A stretch of 39,426 nt of DNA from an uncultured Collinsella sp. (GTDB taxonomy: Bacteria; Actinomycetota; Coriobacteriia; Coriobacteriales; Coriobacteriaceae): NCBI GenBank assembly GCA_959602645.1, contig CAUGTZ010000023.1, positions 1-39,426 of the forward strand, read 5' to 3'. The translations under genes and the position numbers were made by a program. The notes under the pieces were generated by a model that was not told the origin of the DNA, did not search any database, and was given only the letters and a program-made list of their open reading frames with translations. Positions 1 through 8,302 of the stretch are shown one piece after another; position 1 is the stretch's first letter; each line of letters opens with the position of its first letter.

Positions 1-37
1 AAACCTCCCATTTCCCGATGTCCAAGAAATGGGAGGC
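1..37 (-). terminator. Rho-independent terminator downstream of the HD-domain gene
   Basis: An 11-bp perfect inverted repeat (CCTCCCATTTC at 4-14, GAAATGGGAGG at 26-36) encloses an 11-base loop. Read on the minus strand the hairpin ends in TTT at the window edge, 44 bases after the stop of the HD-domain gene, so it should terminate that gene. The rest of the U tract is outside the window. Confidence 0.7.
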
Positions 38-80
38 AGTTCACTGTCCCCTTTGCGGTGGTTATAGGTGGCGTGGGCGG

Positions 81-680
81 TTAGGCCTGGAAGGTGTCGC
101 GATCGGGAGCGAAGGATTGCATGGCCGCGATGGTACGGTCGAAGAGCTCGGGAAGCTCCCAGCCCAGCATCTCGGCGCCCTGCGAAATCACGTCACGCGA
201 GCAGCCGGCGGCAAAGCGCTTGTCCTTGAACTTCTTCTTGAGCGACTTGGTCGTAAAGTCCATGACGCTCTTGCTCGGGCGCATGACGACGGCGGCTCCG
301 ATCAGGCCGGTGAGCTCGTCGCAGGCGAACAGTATCTTTTCCATCTGCAGTTCGGGCTTGGGCAGCGAGGTGTTGAAATCGGACGTGTGCGTCTGGATGG
401 CGCGAATGAGCTCGGGAGAGGCGCCCTCGCCCTCGAGGATCTCGGCCGCATAGATGGTGTGGTTCATGGGGTCATCCTCATGCTCCTCCCAATCCAGGTC
501 GTGCAGCAGGCCGACGATGCCCCAAAACTCCTCGTTCTCGGGGTCGAACTCGCGCGCAAAGTAGCGCATGGTGCCCTCGACCGTTTCGCCATGGGTGATG
601 TGGAACGGGTCCTTGTTGTGCTCGTTGAGCAGTTCGAACGCACGGTCGCGGGTGATTCCGGCGGTAAGTGGCTCTGCCAT
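81..680 (-). CDS. HD-domain hydrolase (HDIG-type)
   Basis: A 199-residue cytosolic protein with a single HD metal-dependent phosphohydrolase fold. The diagnostic doublet is H60-D61 in the segment GLLHDLDW; H30, H74 and H98 (in THTSD) are placed as the other metal ligands of the fold. This family covers stand-alone HDIG proteins of unknown substrate, often predicted to act on nucleotides, and nothing here fixes the substrate. The start is supported by an AAGGAG ribosome binding site six bases upstream (CCTCTTATG context on the minus strand). It lies downstream of carD on the same strand, but the bidirectional hairpin at 743-785 separates the two, so it probably has its own promoter. Confidence 0.8.
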   Translation of the reverse strand: MAEPLTAGITRDRAFELLNEHNKDPFHITHGETVEGTMRYFAREFDPENEEFWGIVGLLHDLDWEEHEDDPMNHTIYAAEILEGEGASPELIRAIQTHTSDFNTSLPKPELQMEKILFACDELTGLIGAAVVMRPSKSVMDFTTKSLKKKFKDKRFAAGCSRDVISQGAEMLGWELPELFDRTIAAMQSFAPDRDTFQA

Positions 681-742
681 AAGAGGCTCCTTGTGCTCGT
701 AGGTATCGCTAAGAATGAATACTACTAGAACGACTAGAACGA

Positions 743-785
743 AAAAACCACCACAAAGGTGCCTGTCCCCTTTGTGGTGGTTTTT
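743..785. terminator. Bidirectional terminator between carD and the HD-domain gene
   Basis: A 17-bp perfect stem (AAAAACCACCACAAAGG at 743-759, its complement at 69-85 of the same block, ending at 785) has a 9-base loop and an A/T tract on both sides. On the minus strand it follows the carD stop at 798. The loop and right arm contain CTGTCCCCTTTGTGGTGG, which has a near copy at 45-62. Confidence 0.88.
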
Positions 786-797
786 GGCGCGGATGGG

Positions 798-1283
798 TTA
801 GTTGAGGGCGGCTTGGGCTAGGCGGGCTTCGGCGTCCTCTTCGGTGACGCCCAGGGCCACGGCGAACTCCTCAATGGAGCGGCGCTTGGCCTCCTTGAGT
901 ACGCGCATGTAGTAAGAGCTGGGCTTTTTATCAGCTTCCTCGGCCTGGCGAATGCGGTGCATCATGGTCTTTGCCACGCGGACCGTCTCGGGCGCGCCCA
1001 GCTTGAGCTGCTGCTTAAAGTGCGTCTCCTCAAGCGAGCTGTTACGCTCGGTAAAGGTGTCGCACTCCAGCTCGTCATAGTGGCTCAGCAGGTGCTCGGC
1101 ATCTTGCTGGGAGATGGCGGCATGCAAACGATCGGCCTGCGCCACGGGGTACATGAGGATCGTCTGCGCATGTCCCTGCTTGGTCTCGAGCAACAGCATG
1201 GGCTGCGGCGTGTCGTCCCTAAAACCGACGACGGTGCAGACTCCCTGACCCGGATGAATGACGTGTTGACCGATTGAGAACAT
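798..1283 (-). CDS. CarD/CdnL-family RNA polymerase-binding transcription regulator
   Basis: This 161-residue protein begins with the CarD/TRCF RNA-polymerase interaction domain (residues about 1-60, opening MFSIGQHVIHPGQGVCTVVG). A helical C-terminal region (about 80-160) carries basic helices of the kind that contact promoter DNA. CarD proteins bind the beta subunit and stabilise or tune the open complex, mostly at housekeeping and rRNA promoters. Length matches the family (about 150-170). The start is backed by a TTGGAGG site 5 bases upstream. It is divergent from argS across a 342-base gap. CdnL-like and CarD-like members cannot be separated by eye, so no symbol is given. Confidence 0.9.
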   Translation of the reverse strand: MFSIGQHVIHPGQGVCTVVGFRDDTPQPMLLLETKQGHAQTILMYPVAQADRLHAAISQQDAEHLLSHYDELECDTFTERNSSLEETHFKQQLKLGAPETVRVAKTMMHRIRQAEEADKKPSSYYMRVLKEAKRRSIEEFAVALGVTEEDAEARLAQAALN

Positions 1284-1625
1284 GCTACCTCCAACTTATA
1301 CGAATTTACGTATGTCTAGAATAACACGCTGACGTGCGCAAACCCTTACTTTATGCAGGAAAAGCACACAATTCTGATAGGTAAGAGTATTCGATAACAG
1401 ACGCAGCTCATTCACACCTTTATGCATTTCTAGAACGTGTATAAACAGCAGGCAAACCGCCAACTTTGTACCGCCGCGCAAGAGCGGTAGTCATTTTTGT
1501 GCATATGCAATATCTATTAGCTTTACCCTGCGACAGTAGTTACCGCTTGTGATAGAGTGCTACAAACTCTGGCTTTTGCCCTACGAGTGACCAAGAGCTC
1601 GGGGGCTTTAACACAAGGAGGATCT
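1284..1625. other. Divergent intergenic region carD / argS
   Basis: This 342-base AT-richer stretch lies between two divergent genes and holds no credible ORF. It must contain both promoters, but no pair of hexamers with good spacing is convincing. The best argS candidate is an imperfect -10 around 1551-1556 (GATAGA). A small hairpin AGAGT/ACTCT at about 1554-1570 sits in the argS leader. There are no T-box or terminator features. Confidence 0.5.
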
Positions 1626-3479
1626 ATGCCCGAGAAGATTGAAGAGCTGGTACGCGCTGCGCTTGCTGCGGCCCAGGAGGCCGGCGACCTTTCCGCATTT
1701 GAACTTGACGATTGCGCTATCGAGCGACCGGCTGATACTTCTCATGGCGAGTGGACCTCCACCATGGCCCTGAAGTCCGCCAAGCTGGCTCACTGCGCCC
1801 CGCGCAAGATCGCCGAGGCCGTCGTTGCCCATATGCCCGAGGATCCCGCGATCGAGAAGGTTGAGATCGCCGGCCCTGGCTTCATCAACTTCTACCTCTC
1901 CGTCGCCGTCAAGAACGCCATCTTTGGCGAGGCCCGCGAGAAGGGTATGGACTTCGCTAAGTCCAACGTCGGTGGCGGCCTGAAGACTCAGGTCGAGTTC
2001 GTCTCCGCCAACCCCGTCGGCCCCATGCACATCGGTCATGGCCGCTGGGCCGCTCTGGGCGACTCCCTTTGCCGTGTGATGGACCACGCCGGTTACGACA
2101 TCCAGCGTGAGTTCTACATCAACGACCACGGCTCTCAGATGAATACCTTCGGTAACTCCATCAGCACGCGCTATATGCAGCTTGCCGACATCATCGCCAA
2201 GCAGGGCGTGGATATCGACGAGGCTCACAAGCTTCTGATCGCCGACCGCGACGCCTTTGTTGCCGACGAGAGCGACGAGCATCCCGAGACCCATCCGTAT
2301 CAGGACAACTTTGCCGAGACTCTGGGCAAGGACTCCTACGGCGGCGACTACATCATCGACGAGGCTGCCGAGTTCTGGCGCACCGACGGCGATAAGTGGG
2401 TCAACGCCGATCCGCAGGAGCGCATGGAGAGCTTCCGTGAGCGCGGCTACGTGAAGATGGTCGACAACATGCGCGACCTTTGCCATGCCGTCAACTGCGA
2501 CTTCGATCGTTGGTTCTCCGAGCGCTCGCTGTATGTGAAGGACACCGAGGGCGAAACCGCCGGCACCTCCGCCGTCGACCGCGCTTTTGAGAAGCTCGAC
2601 AAGATGGGCTATCTCTACACCAAGGACGGTGCCCTGTGGTTCCGCTCCACCGACCTGGGCGACGACAAGGACCGCGTCCTGATCAAGTCCGATGGCGAGT
2701 ACACCTACTTCGCCTCCGACGTTGCCTATCACTGGGATAAGTTCCAGCGCGTCGACCACGTCATCGACATCTGGGGCGCCGACCACCACGGCTACATCGA
2801 CCGCGTCCGCTGCGTCTGCGACGCTCTGGGTTACCCCGGCAAGTTTGAGGTTCTGCTGGGCCAGCTCGTCAACCTGCTGCGTAACGGCAAGCCCGTCCGT
2901 ATGTCCAAGCGCAAGGGCACCATGGTGACCCTGCAGGAGCTCGTCGACGAGGTCGGCTCCGATGCCGCTCGCTACACGCTCATCTCCAAGAGCTCCAACC
3001 AGATGGTCGACTTCGACATCGAGGCCGTTAAGAAGCGCGACAACTCCAACCCGGTCTATTACGTGCAGTATGCTCACGCCCGCGTGTGCTCCATCCTGCG
3101 CCGTGCCGCCGACGTTACCGCCGAGCAGGCCGACGAGATGGGCATGAAGGCCGTTGCCGCCAAGGCCATCGGTGAGAACGTCGATTACTCGCTGCTGACC
3201 GACCCGACCGAGCTCGCCCTTTCGCGCAAGCTCAACGAGCTCACCGACCTGATCGCCAGCTGTGCTCGCGATCGCGCTCCGTTCCGTCTGACCCACTTTG
3301 CCGAGGAGCTCGCCGGCGACTTCCACAGCTTCTACGCTGCCTGCCAGGTTCTGCCGAGCGAGGGCCGTCCCGTCGACCCCGAGCTTTCGCGCGCCCGTCT
3401 GGCAGCTTGCGACGCTGTCCGCGTGACGCTCGCCCTGGTGCTTACCCTCGTTGGCGTTTCCGCGCCCGAGCAGATGTAA
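1626..3479 (+). CDS. argS: Arginyl-tRNA synthetase
   Basis: A 617-residue class I aminoacyl-tRNA synthetase that charges tRNA-Arg with arginine using ATP. Visible domains are the N-terminal Add1 domain (about 1-110); the Rossmann catalytic core with HIGH as H135-I-G-H138 after VSANPVGPM; the KMSKS-equivalent RMSKRKGT around 425-432; and the C-terminal anticodon-binding DALR helical domain that ends in a typical tail (VGVSAPEQM). The ATG at 1626 was chosen over upstream in-frame starts because AAGGAGGATCT precedes it directly and residues before it are non-conserved in character. A terminator follows at 3526. It is probably monocistronic. Confidence 0.97.
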   Translation: MPEKIEELVRAALAAAQEAGDLSAFELDDCAIERPADTSHGEWTSTMALKSAKLAHCAPRKIAEAVVAHMPEDPAIEKVEIAGPGFINFYLSVAVKNAIFGEAREKGMDFAKSNVGGGLKTQVEFVSANPVGPMHIGHGRWAALGDSLCRVMDHAGYDIQREFYINDHGSQMNTFGNSISTRYMQLADIIAKQGVDIDEAHKLLIADRDAFVADESDEHPETHPYQDNFAETLGKDSYGGDYIIDEAAEFWRTDGDKWVNADPQERMESFRERGYVKMVDNMRDLCHAVNCDFDRWFSERSLYVKDTEGETAGTSAVDRAFEKLDKMGYLYTKDGALWFRSTDLGDDKDRVLIKSDGEYTYFASDVAYHWDKFQRVDHVIDIWGADHHGYIDRVRCVCDALGYPGKFEVLLGQLVNLLRNGKPVRMSKRKGTMVTLQELVDEVGSDAARYTLISKSSNQMVDFDIEAVKKRDNSNPVYYVQYAHARVCSILRRAADVTAEQADEMGMKAVAAKAIGENVDYSLLTDPTELALSRKLNELTDLIASCARDRAPFRLTHFAEELAGDFHSFYAACQVLPSEGRPVDPELSRARLAACDAVRVTLALVLTLVGVSAPEQM

Positions 3480-3525
3480 TCTGCGGGTCATTTGACCGTG
3501 TAGGTTTGGTTTAACTGAGCCCTAT

Positions 3526-3558
3526 AAGCCCGATCTCCTACGGAGGTCGGGCTTTTTT
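3526..3558 (+). terminator. argS terminator
   Basis: A 12-bp stem AGCCCGATCTCC (3527-3538) pairs with GGAGGTCGGGCT (3542-3553) with one G-T wobble. It has a 3-base loop and is followed by six T residues, 47 bases after the argS stop. Confidence 0.93.
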
Positions 3559-3605
3559 CGCAAACGCCGACGTATTGATGAATTTGGAACTGCTGGAAAT
3601 ACGAA

Positions 3606-3748
3606 ACCATGCCGGTTTACTACGATGAATTGAGGAATTCTAACCACGCCGGCTTTTTGCTAAAAAGTGCAAGGCATCTACCTGCGGTTTTAGTTCAACA
3701 AGTTTCGGAGTGGTCGTGGTTGAGCGATTCATCGTAGTAAACCGCCAT
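3606..3748. repeat. Long-spaced inverted repeat element
   Basis: The left arm GGTTTACTACGATGAAT (3614-3630) is repeated as its exact reverse complement at 3727-3743. Both arms extend imperfectly: outward to GCC/GGC flanks and inward to a second matched block (AACCAC near 3642, GTGGTT near 3716). The roughly 60 bp between inner arms contains no gene. The layout resembles a small non-autonomous terminal-inverted-repeat element or a structured RNA, and mobility is not shown. Confidence 0.6.
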
Positions 3749-3836
3749 AGTTTTGGCGGAGGCAGTCAGATTTGTGGGTGGCAAACAAAGAGTGTCCCTT
3801 TTGACTAGTCGTTTAAGAACGTCCCCAATGACTAAG

Positions 3837-3864
3837 TTGCAGGTGGCGGCGGTTGTGTTACACT
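3837..3864 (+). promoter_or_regulatory. Probable rho promoter
   Basis: A -35 hexamer TTGCAG (3837-3842) and a -10 hexamer TACACT (3859-3864) are 16 bp apart. They are good sigma-70 matches in the only stretch upstream of rho that has both. Predicted start is near 3871, giving a leader of about 137 bases. Confidence 0.55.
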
Positions 3865-4007
3865 AACGCTGCGTAGTTGACGCAATCATCTCGATACAGA
3901 TCAATGATGTCCGTCGTTTTGAACGGAACTAGACTGTTTAGCCGCCCTGAAGGTTTATGCAGGGAGCATGTGATCACAGGGCTTGAAAAGAAAGTTGAGC
4001 AAACACT

Positions 4008-6581
4008 GTGTCTGATCAACAGCAAGAAAACGAAATAACGACGACGCAGGCCGCTCCCGCTGCACCGGTTGCGTCGGACCAGGTCGCGGCGCCCGCGCAA
4101 GCCTCGGCTCCTGAGACGCCTAAGGCTGCTTCGACGCCTATGCCTGTAGCGGCTGAGAAGGCCGTGCCTGCAACTGGTGAGGAGGCTGCTCCGGCAAAGC
4201 CCAAGCGCATGCGCCGCACGGCCAAGCCTGCCGCTGACGGCGAGGAGGTCACCAAGCCAAAGCGCCGTACCACGCGCACGACGCGCGCCAAGCTCACCGT
4301 TGCAGCTGACTCCTCGGCGCCGATTTCCGATGAGGTCGCGCAGGCACGTGCGTTGGCGCAGATTAGCGAGGCTCAGGTGGTGCGCGCCCGCCGTCGTGCT
4401 GCCGAGCGCGAGGCCGCGGCTCTGACCGAGCTTGCAGCTCCGTCTGTGCCCGAGACGCCTGCCGCCACCGAGACTCCTGTCGCCGACCAGCCGACCGAGA
4501 AGCCGGTACTGCGCACACGCCGTCGCACGGCTGCTAAGGCCGAGCAGGTTGCTGAACAGGTAACCCCCGAGCTCACTGAGGCTTCGGTCCGTTCCGCGGC
4601 AGGGGAGGGCACATCGCCTGTTGAGCCCGCTGCGCCTGTCGAGGCCAGCGAAGTTCCCGTTGTCGATCCGGCTTTGCGCCCGCACCGTCGCGGTCGCAAG
4701 CCCAAGGCCTTTGTCGAGGCCGAGAAGGCCGCAGCCGCAGCCGCCGCCGCTCGGGATGCTGCGGCGACCGCCAAGTCCTCAACTGCTGCCGATGAACCCG
4801 TCCAGGATGCTACGACTTCCGAGGCCGTTTCTGCCGATGCCGAGCCCGCCGACGTCCGTCCCGGTCGCAGCCGTCGCACTGCTGCTAAGCGCACGTCCAA
4901 GGCTAAGGCTGCCAAGAAGGGTGCGTCCGAGGATTCCGCCGAGACGACCGCCGATGCATCGACTGATGCCGTCGAGCCCCAGGACGTCGAACAGCCTGCA
5001 TCCGAGAAGCCCAAGCGCGGTCGCAAGAAGTCCGTTAAGGCCAAGGCCGCCGAGCAGCATGCTGATGTCGAAGCGCAGGTTGATTCCGGCGCCGAGGCCA
5101 ATGACGCCGCTGCGGCCAATGCCGACGCCGCCGCAACCGATAGCGCCGCGCCCGCCGAGGCCGATGACAACGCTCGCCCCAACCGTCGCCAGCACAAGCG
5201 CAACGAGGAGCGCAACGATCGCAAGGACGAGCGCAACAACGACCGTCGCAACCGTCAGCGCGATCGCAAACAGCGCAACAAGGAGCGCAACGCCGCCCCC
5301 ACCGAGCCCACGCTTTCGCGTGAGGAGCTCGCTGCCATGAAGGTCGCCGAACTGCGCGAGAAGGCCAAGGAGTTCGAGATCGAGACGACCGGCAAGAAGA
5401 AAGCCGAGCTCGTCGAGGAGATCTATGTCACCGCCGCGAAGGCAGAGGGCTTCCGCGACATCAAGGGCATTCTGCAGATTCGCCCGGACAGCTCCGGCAT
5501 CATCCACGCCCATGGCTACATGAAGTCCAACGACGACGCCTTCGTGCCCGCCTACCTCATCCGCTCAGCGCGCCTGCGCACGGGCGACGTCATCGAGGGC
5601 TCGCTGCGTCCTTCGCGCGGCGGCGACAAGCGCGCCGGCCTCGCCAAAATCACGACCGTCAACGGTCTGGACCCCGAGCAGATTCGCAACCGTCCCAAGT
5701 TCGGCGACCTCACCCCGGTCTATCCCAACGAGCCGCTGCGCATGGAGCACGGCAAGGACTCCATTACCGGTCGCGCCATCGACATCGTGTCGCCGATCGG
5801 CAAGGGTCAGCGTGGCCTGATCGTGTCCCCGCCCAAGGCCGGCAAGACCACGATCCTCAAGAAGATCTGCCAGTCTATCTCGATTAACAACCCCGAGGTG
5901 CACCTCATCTGCCTGCTCGTCGACGAGCGCCCCGAAGAGGTCACCGATATGCAGCGTTCCATCAAGGGCGAGGTTGTGGCGTCGACCTTCGATATGCCCG
6001 CCGACAACCACACTCGCGTGGCAGAGCTCGTCATCGAGCGCGCCAAGCGCATCGTGGAGCTGGGCGGCGATGTTGTGGTGGTGCTCGACTCCATCACGCG
6101 TCTTGCCCGCGCCTACAACTTGGCGGCGCCCGCCTCAGGCCGCATCCTTTCGGGCGGCGTCGATTCGGCGGCACTGTATCCTCCCAAGCGCTTCCTGGGC
6201 GCAGCCCGTAATATCGAGAACGGTGGCTCGCTCACCATCCTGGCCTCTGCCCTCATCGACACTGGTTCCAAGATGGACGAGGTCATCTTTGAGGAGTTCA
6301 AGGGCACCGGCAACATGGAGCTTAAGCTCGACCGCGACCTGGCCGACCGCCGTATCTTCCCGGCTATCGATCCCGTTGCCTCCGGTACGCGTAATGAGGA
6401 CCTGTTGGTCGACGAGCAGATGCGTCCGTTTGTCTTTGGTCTGCGTCGCATTCTTGCCGGCATGAACAACACCGAGCGCGCAGCCGCATCGTTTATCAAG
6501 GGTCTTAAGGGCACCAACACCAACCAAGAGTTCCTGGTGCGTTCGGCCAAAAAGCACAGCGACTACGAGCAGACGTTCTAG
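4008..6581 (+). CDS. rho: Transcription termination factor Rho with long disordered N-terminal extension
   Basis: An 857-residue RNA-dependent ATPase/helicase that terminates transcription as a hexamer. The conserved core occupies only the last half: Rho-N helical domain about 435-475, OB-fold RNA-binding domain about 480-560 (GIIHAHGYMKS), Walker A PPKAGKTT at 607-614, Walker B VVVVLDSITRLARAYN around 689-704, and a canonical C-terminus. Residues 1-434 are low-complexity, rich in Ala, Glu, Pro, Lys and Arg. They contain repeated basic motifs of the type RRTAAK or RGRK and an Asn/Arg/Asp-rich block near 395-430. E. coli Rho is 419 residues, so this is about twice as long. Start is GTG at 4008; the ribosome binding site is weak. 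Extra N-terminal insertions are common in actinobacterial Rho. Confidence 0.95.
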   Translation: MSDQQQENEITTTQAAPAAPVASDQVAAPAQASAPETPKAASTPMPVAAEKAVPATGEEAAPAKPKRMRRTAKPAADGEEVTKPKRRTTRTTRAKLTVAADSSAPISDEVAQARALAQISEAQVVRARRRAAEREAAALTELAAPSVPETPAATETPVADQPTEKPVLRTRRRTAAKAEQVAEQVTPELTEASVRSAAGEGTSPVEPAAPVEASEVPVVDPALRPHRRGRKPKAFVEAEKAAAAAAAARDAAATAKSSTAADEPVQDATTSEAVSADAEPADVRPGRSRRTAAKRTSKAKAAKKGASEDSAETTADASTDAVEPQDVEQPASEKPKRGRKKSVKAKAAEQHADVEAQVDSGAEANDAAAANADAAATDSAAPAEADDNARPNRRQHKRNEERNDRKDERNNDRRNRQRDRKQRNKERNAAPTEPTLSREELAAMKVAELREKAKEFEIETTGKKKAELVEEIYVTAAKAEGFRDIKGILQIRPDSSGIIHAHGYMKSNDDAFVPAYLIRSARLRTGDVIEGSLRPSRGGDKRAGLAKITTVNGLDPEQIRNRPKFGDLTPVYPNEPLRMEHGKDSITGRAIDIVSPIGKGQRGLIVSPPKAGKTTILKKICQSISINNPEVHLICLLVDERPEEVTDMQRSIKGEVVASTFDMPADNHTRVAELVIERAKRIVELGGDVVVVLDSITRLARAYNLAAPASGRILSGGVDSAALYPPKRFLGAARNIENGGSLTILASALIDTGSKMDEVIFEEFKGTGNMELKLDRDLADRRIFPAIDPVASGTRNEDLLVDEQMRPFVFGLRRILAGMNNTERAAASFIKGLKGTNTNQEFLVRSAKKHSDYEQTF

Positions 6582-6618
6582 GTTGTCATCCACGCGCAGC
6601 GATAGTCATCAATGCGAT

Positions 6619-6650
6619 AAAGGGTCGGGGCTTTGAGCCTCGGCCCTTTT
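6619..6650 (+). terminator. rho terminator
   Basis: A 13-bp stem AAAGGGTCGGGGC (6619-6631) pairs with GCCTCGGCCCTTT (6637-6649) with wobble pairs. The T tract is shared with the right arm. It starts 37 bases after the rho stop. Confidence 0.8.
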
Positions 6651-6729
6651 CCATATCGCCGCTCCGCGCTTATTTTTAACCATAAGACCGACGAGCAGCA
6701 GGTTTCCCGTTTCAATCCGACATCGTCGC

Positions 6730-6758
6730 TTGCAATCGACGGGGCGGTTTCGCATAAT
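6730..6758 (+). promoter_or_regulatory. Promoter of the 466-residue membrane protein gene
   Basis: The -35 TTGCAA (6730-6735) and -10 CATAAT (6753-6758) have an ideal 17-bp spacer. Transcription would begin near 6765 and continue into the membrane protein and VanZ-like genes. Confidence 0.65.
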
Positions 6759-6894
6759 AACTTTTAAGCTTCGCGACGGAAAACGCAGATGAAACGAACC
6801 ATATACCGTTGCTTTGGGGCACAGCCCCGCTTCATCTTCTCTCGCGCAGCCAACTAAATGATGCGATTTGGGTGCTGGAAGATGGGGAGAGCTC

Positions 6895-8295
6895 ATGGCT
6901 TCTTCTGATGCAACACAACGAGCAGTCCTTGCCGGACTTTCGTGCGGGATCGGCCTTGCCGCTCCCGTGGTTATGTATGCCGCGACGCTGCCGTTTTCGT
7001 CGGTGAACGAGACGGTCGTGGCGGGTGCGGTTCCCTTCGCCGTGGGCGCGGTGGCAGGCGTGGGTATCTATGCCGCCTCGCTGGGTATCTCCGAGTACCG
7101 TGCGCAGCGTGAAGAGCGTCTGTTCCAGCCCGATGCCATGGGCGGTGCCGCCAATCTCAATCAGCATCAAAGCGAGTTCAAGACCGCCTCGATTCCAGCT
7201 CAGCAGCAGGATGCGACTCCTTATGCTACCGCTTCTGCTTCTCAGGCTCAGTCGGAGCAGTCTACCTCGGCATTCCTTTCCGGCCTGACTGGTGCGTTCC
7301 AGCGCCGTCATACCGATGATGGTGTCCCTACCATCGCTCGAGCCGCAGATGCTATGGACGAGGACGAGGCTTGGTCCATGATCGACAGTATGCTCGACGA
7401 CGATTCGCCGGTGAGCTGCGACCCTGCACACTCGCGCGACGTCTATCAAGTCGCCATCGACGAGCTCACCAACGGCGGGCAGACCGGCTCCTTCAATCGC
7501 GACGACATCGCCGCCGCGGCACGCGCCGTATCTGGCTCCCAGGCCGCCCCTGCGGGCAGCACGGCGACTTTCGTGGCACTCGTCGCCAACGCGGCAGCCA
7601 ATAACGCCTACAGTGCTACCTCGGCGGACGCGAACGCTTCTGCCGACAATTCGTACGTTGATGAAGCCATGGCCGCGGACGAGGAGGCCGTTGCCGCCCG
7701 CCGTGCCGCCGAAAGCTCACTGTGGGGCGCTCCTGCCCAGCAGCAGGCGGCCGAGGCTGCGCCGTACAATGCAAACCTCGCCAGCATGCCTATCATCTCC
7801 GGTGCCGCGGACATCGATCTCGATGACCTCGATGAGCCTGCAGCCATCACCGCATCGATTGATGCCCAAGATCGCATCGACACCGGCGACCTTCCGGACG
7901 CCTCGCTCGAGGTCGATGTCCCCATGGCCGATTATTCGGGCCACGAGGACATGTGGGCCGCCGCCACCGCGATTCTGGATGAGATTGACGAGCCCGCTCC
8001 TGTTGTAGCGCCCGCTCCCGTCGCTGCCCCTCAGTCTGCTGCCCCCGCCTATGTCGGCCGTCACAGCGCTGTGCTCCCCGAGGATACCGCCCGTATCTCG
8101 CGCGAGAGCATCGAGCGGGCCGAGGCTATTGCCGCCGGCATTATGGAAAATCGTCGTCACGAGCGCGTCAATCAGATCCTCGAGGAAGAGATCGAGCGCC
8201 TGCGGTCCTCTACCGCCAAGCGTACGGGCCGTGCCTATCTGAGCGTTATCGAGGGCGGTACCGCCAGCTTTGCGCCGCTCCGCGCGGAGGCATAA
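6895..8295 (+). CDS. Unknown membrane-anchored protein, 466 residues
   Basis: I do not recognise a named family. Two hydrophobic segments near the N-terminus (about 8-30 and 40-66, rich in Ala, Gly and Val) look like a transmembrane hairpin. A long acidic Ala-rich region without obvious fold follows, then a charged C-terminal helix (about 400-445, REDISRESIERAE-like) likely to form a coiled coil. The bulk is predicted cytoplasmic. The ATG at 6895 is preferred over the in-frame codon nine residues upstream because GGGGAG lies 6-12 bases before it. The next gene starts 7 bases after its stop, so the two are probably one operon. It may be a Coriobacteria-restricted envelope or division-associated protein, which is speculation. 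Confidence 0.75.
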   Translation: MASSDATQRAVLAGLSCGIGLAAPVVMYAATLPFSSVNETVVAGAVPFAVGAVAGVGIYAASLGISEYRAQREERLFQPDAMGGAANLNQHQSEFKTASIPAQQQDATPYATASASQAQSEQSTSAFLSGLTGAFQRRHTDDGVPTIARAADAMDEDEAWSMIDSMLDDDSPVSCDPAHSRDVYQVAIDELTNGGQTGSFNRDDIAAAARAVSGSQAAPAGSTATFVALVANAAANNAYSATSADANASADNSYVDEAMAADEEAVAARRAAESSLWGAPAQQQAAEAAPYNANLASMPIISGAADIDLDDLDEPAAITASIDAQDRIDTGDLPDASLEVDVPMADYSGHEDMWAAATAILDEIDEPAPVVAPAPVAAPQSAAPAYVGRHSAVLPEDTARISRESIERAEAIAAGIMENRRHERVNQILEEEIERLRSSTAKRTGRAYLSVIEGGTASFAPLRAEA

Positions 8296-8302
8296 CTTCT
8301 GC

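Larger units (their letters stand above)
3480..4007. other. Intergenic region argS / rho
   Basis: This 528-base gap holds, in order, the argS terminator; a roughly 140-bp inverted-repeat element (3606-3748); an imperfect direct repeat built on GTCCC...TGACTA (3793-3836); the probable rho promoter; and a rho leader of about 137 bases. No protein-coding ORF with a ribosome binding site was seen. A leader this long fits the autoregulation by early termination known for rho genes in other bacteria, which is an inference here. Confidence 0.6.
6582..6894. other. Intergenic region rho / membrane protein gene
   Basis: This 313-base gap carries the rho terminator, a good sigma-70 promoter at 6730-6758 and a leader of about 130 bases for the next gene. 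No supported ORF was found in it. Confidence 0.6.

Noticed and set aside
1540..1625. T-box or other riboswitch in the argS leader
   Set aside because: No specifier loop, T-box sequence or terminator/antiterminator pair is visible; only a small hairpin.
1608..3491. 627-residue open frame antisense to argS
   Set aside because: It is the complement of a high-GC gene whose codon bias leaves the antisense frame open; the product is low-complexity Val/Gly/Asp-rich with no start signal.
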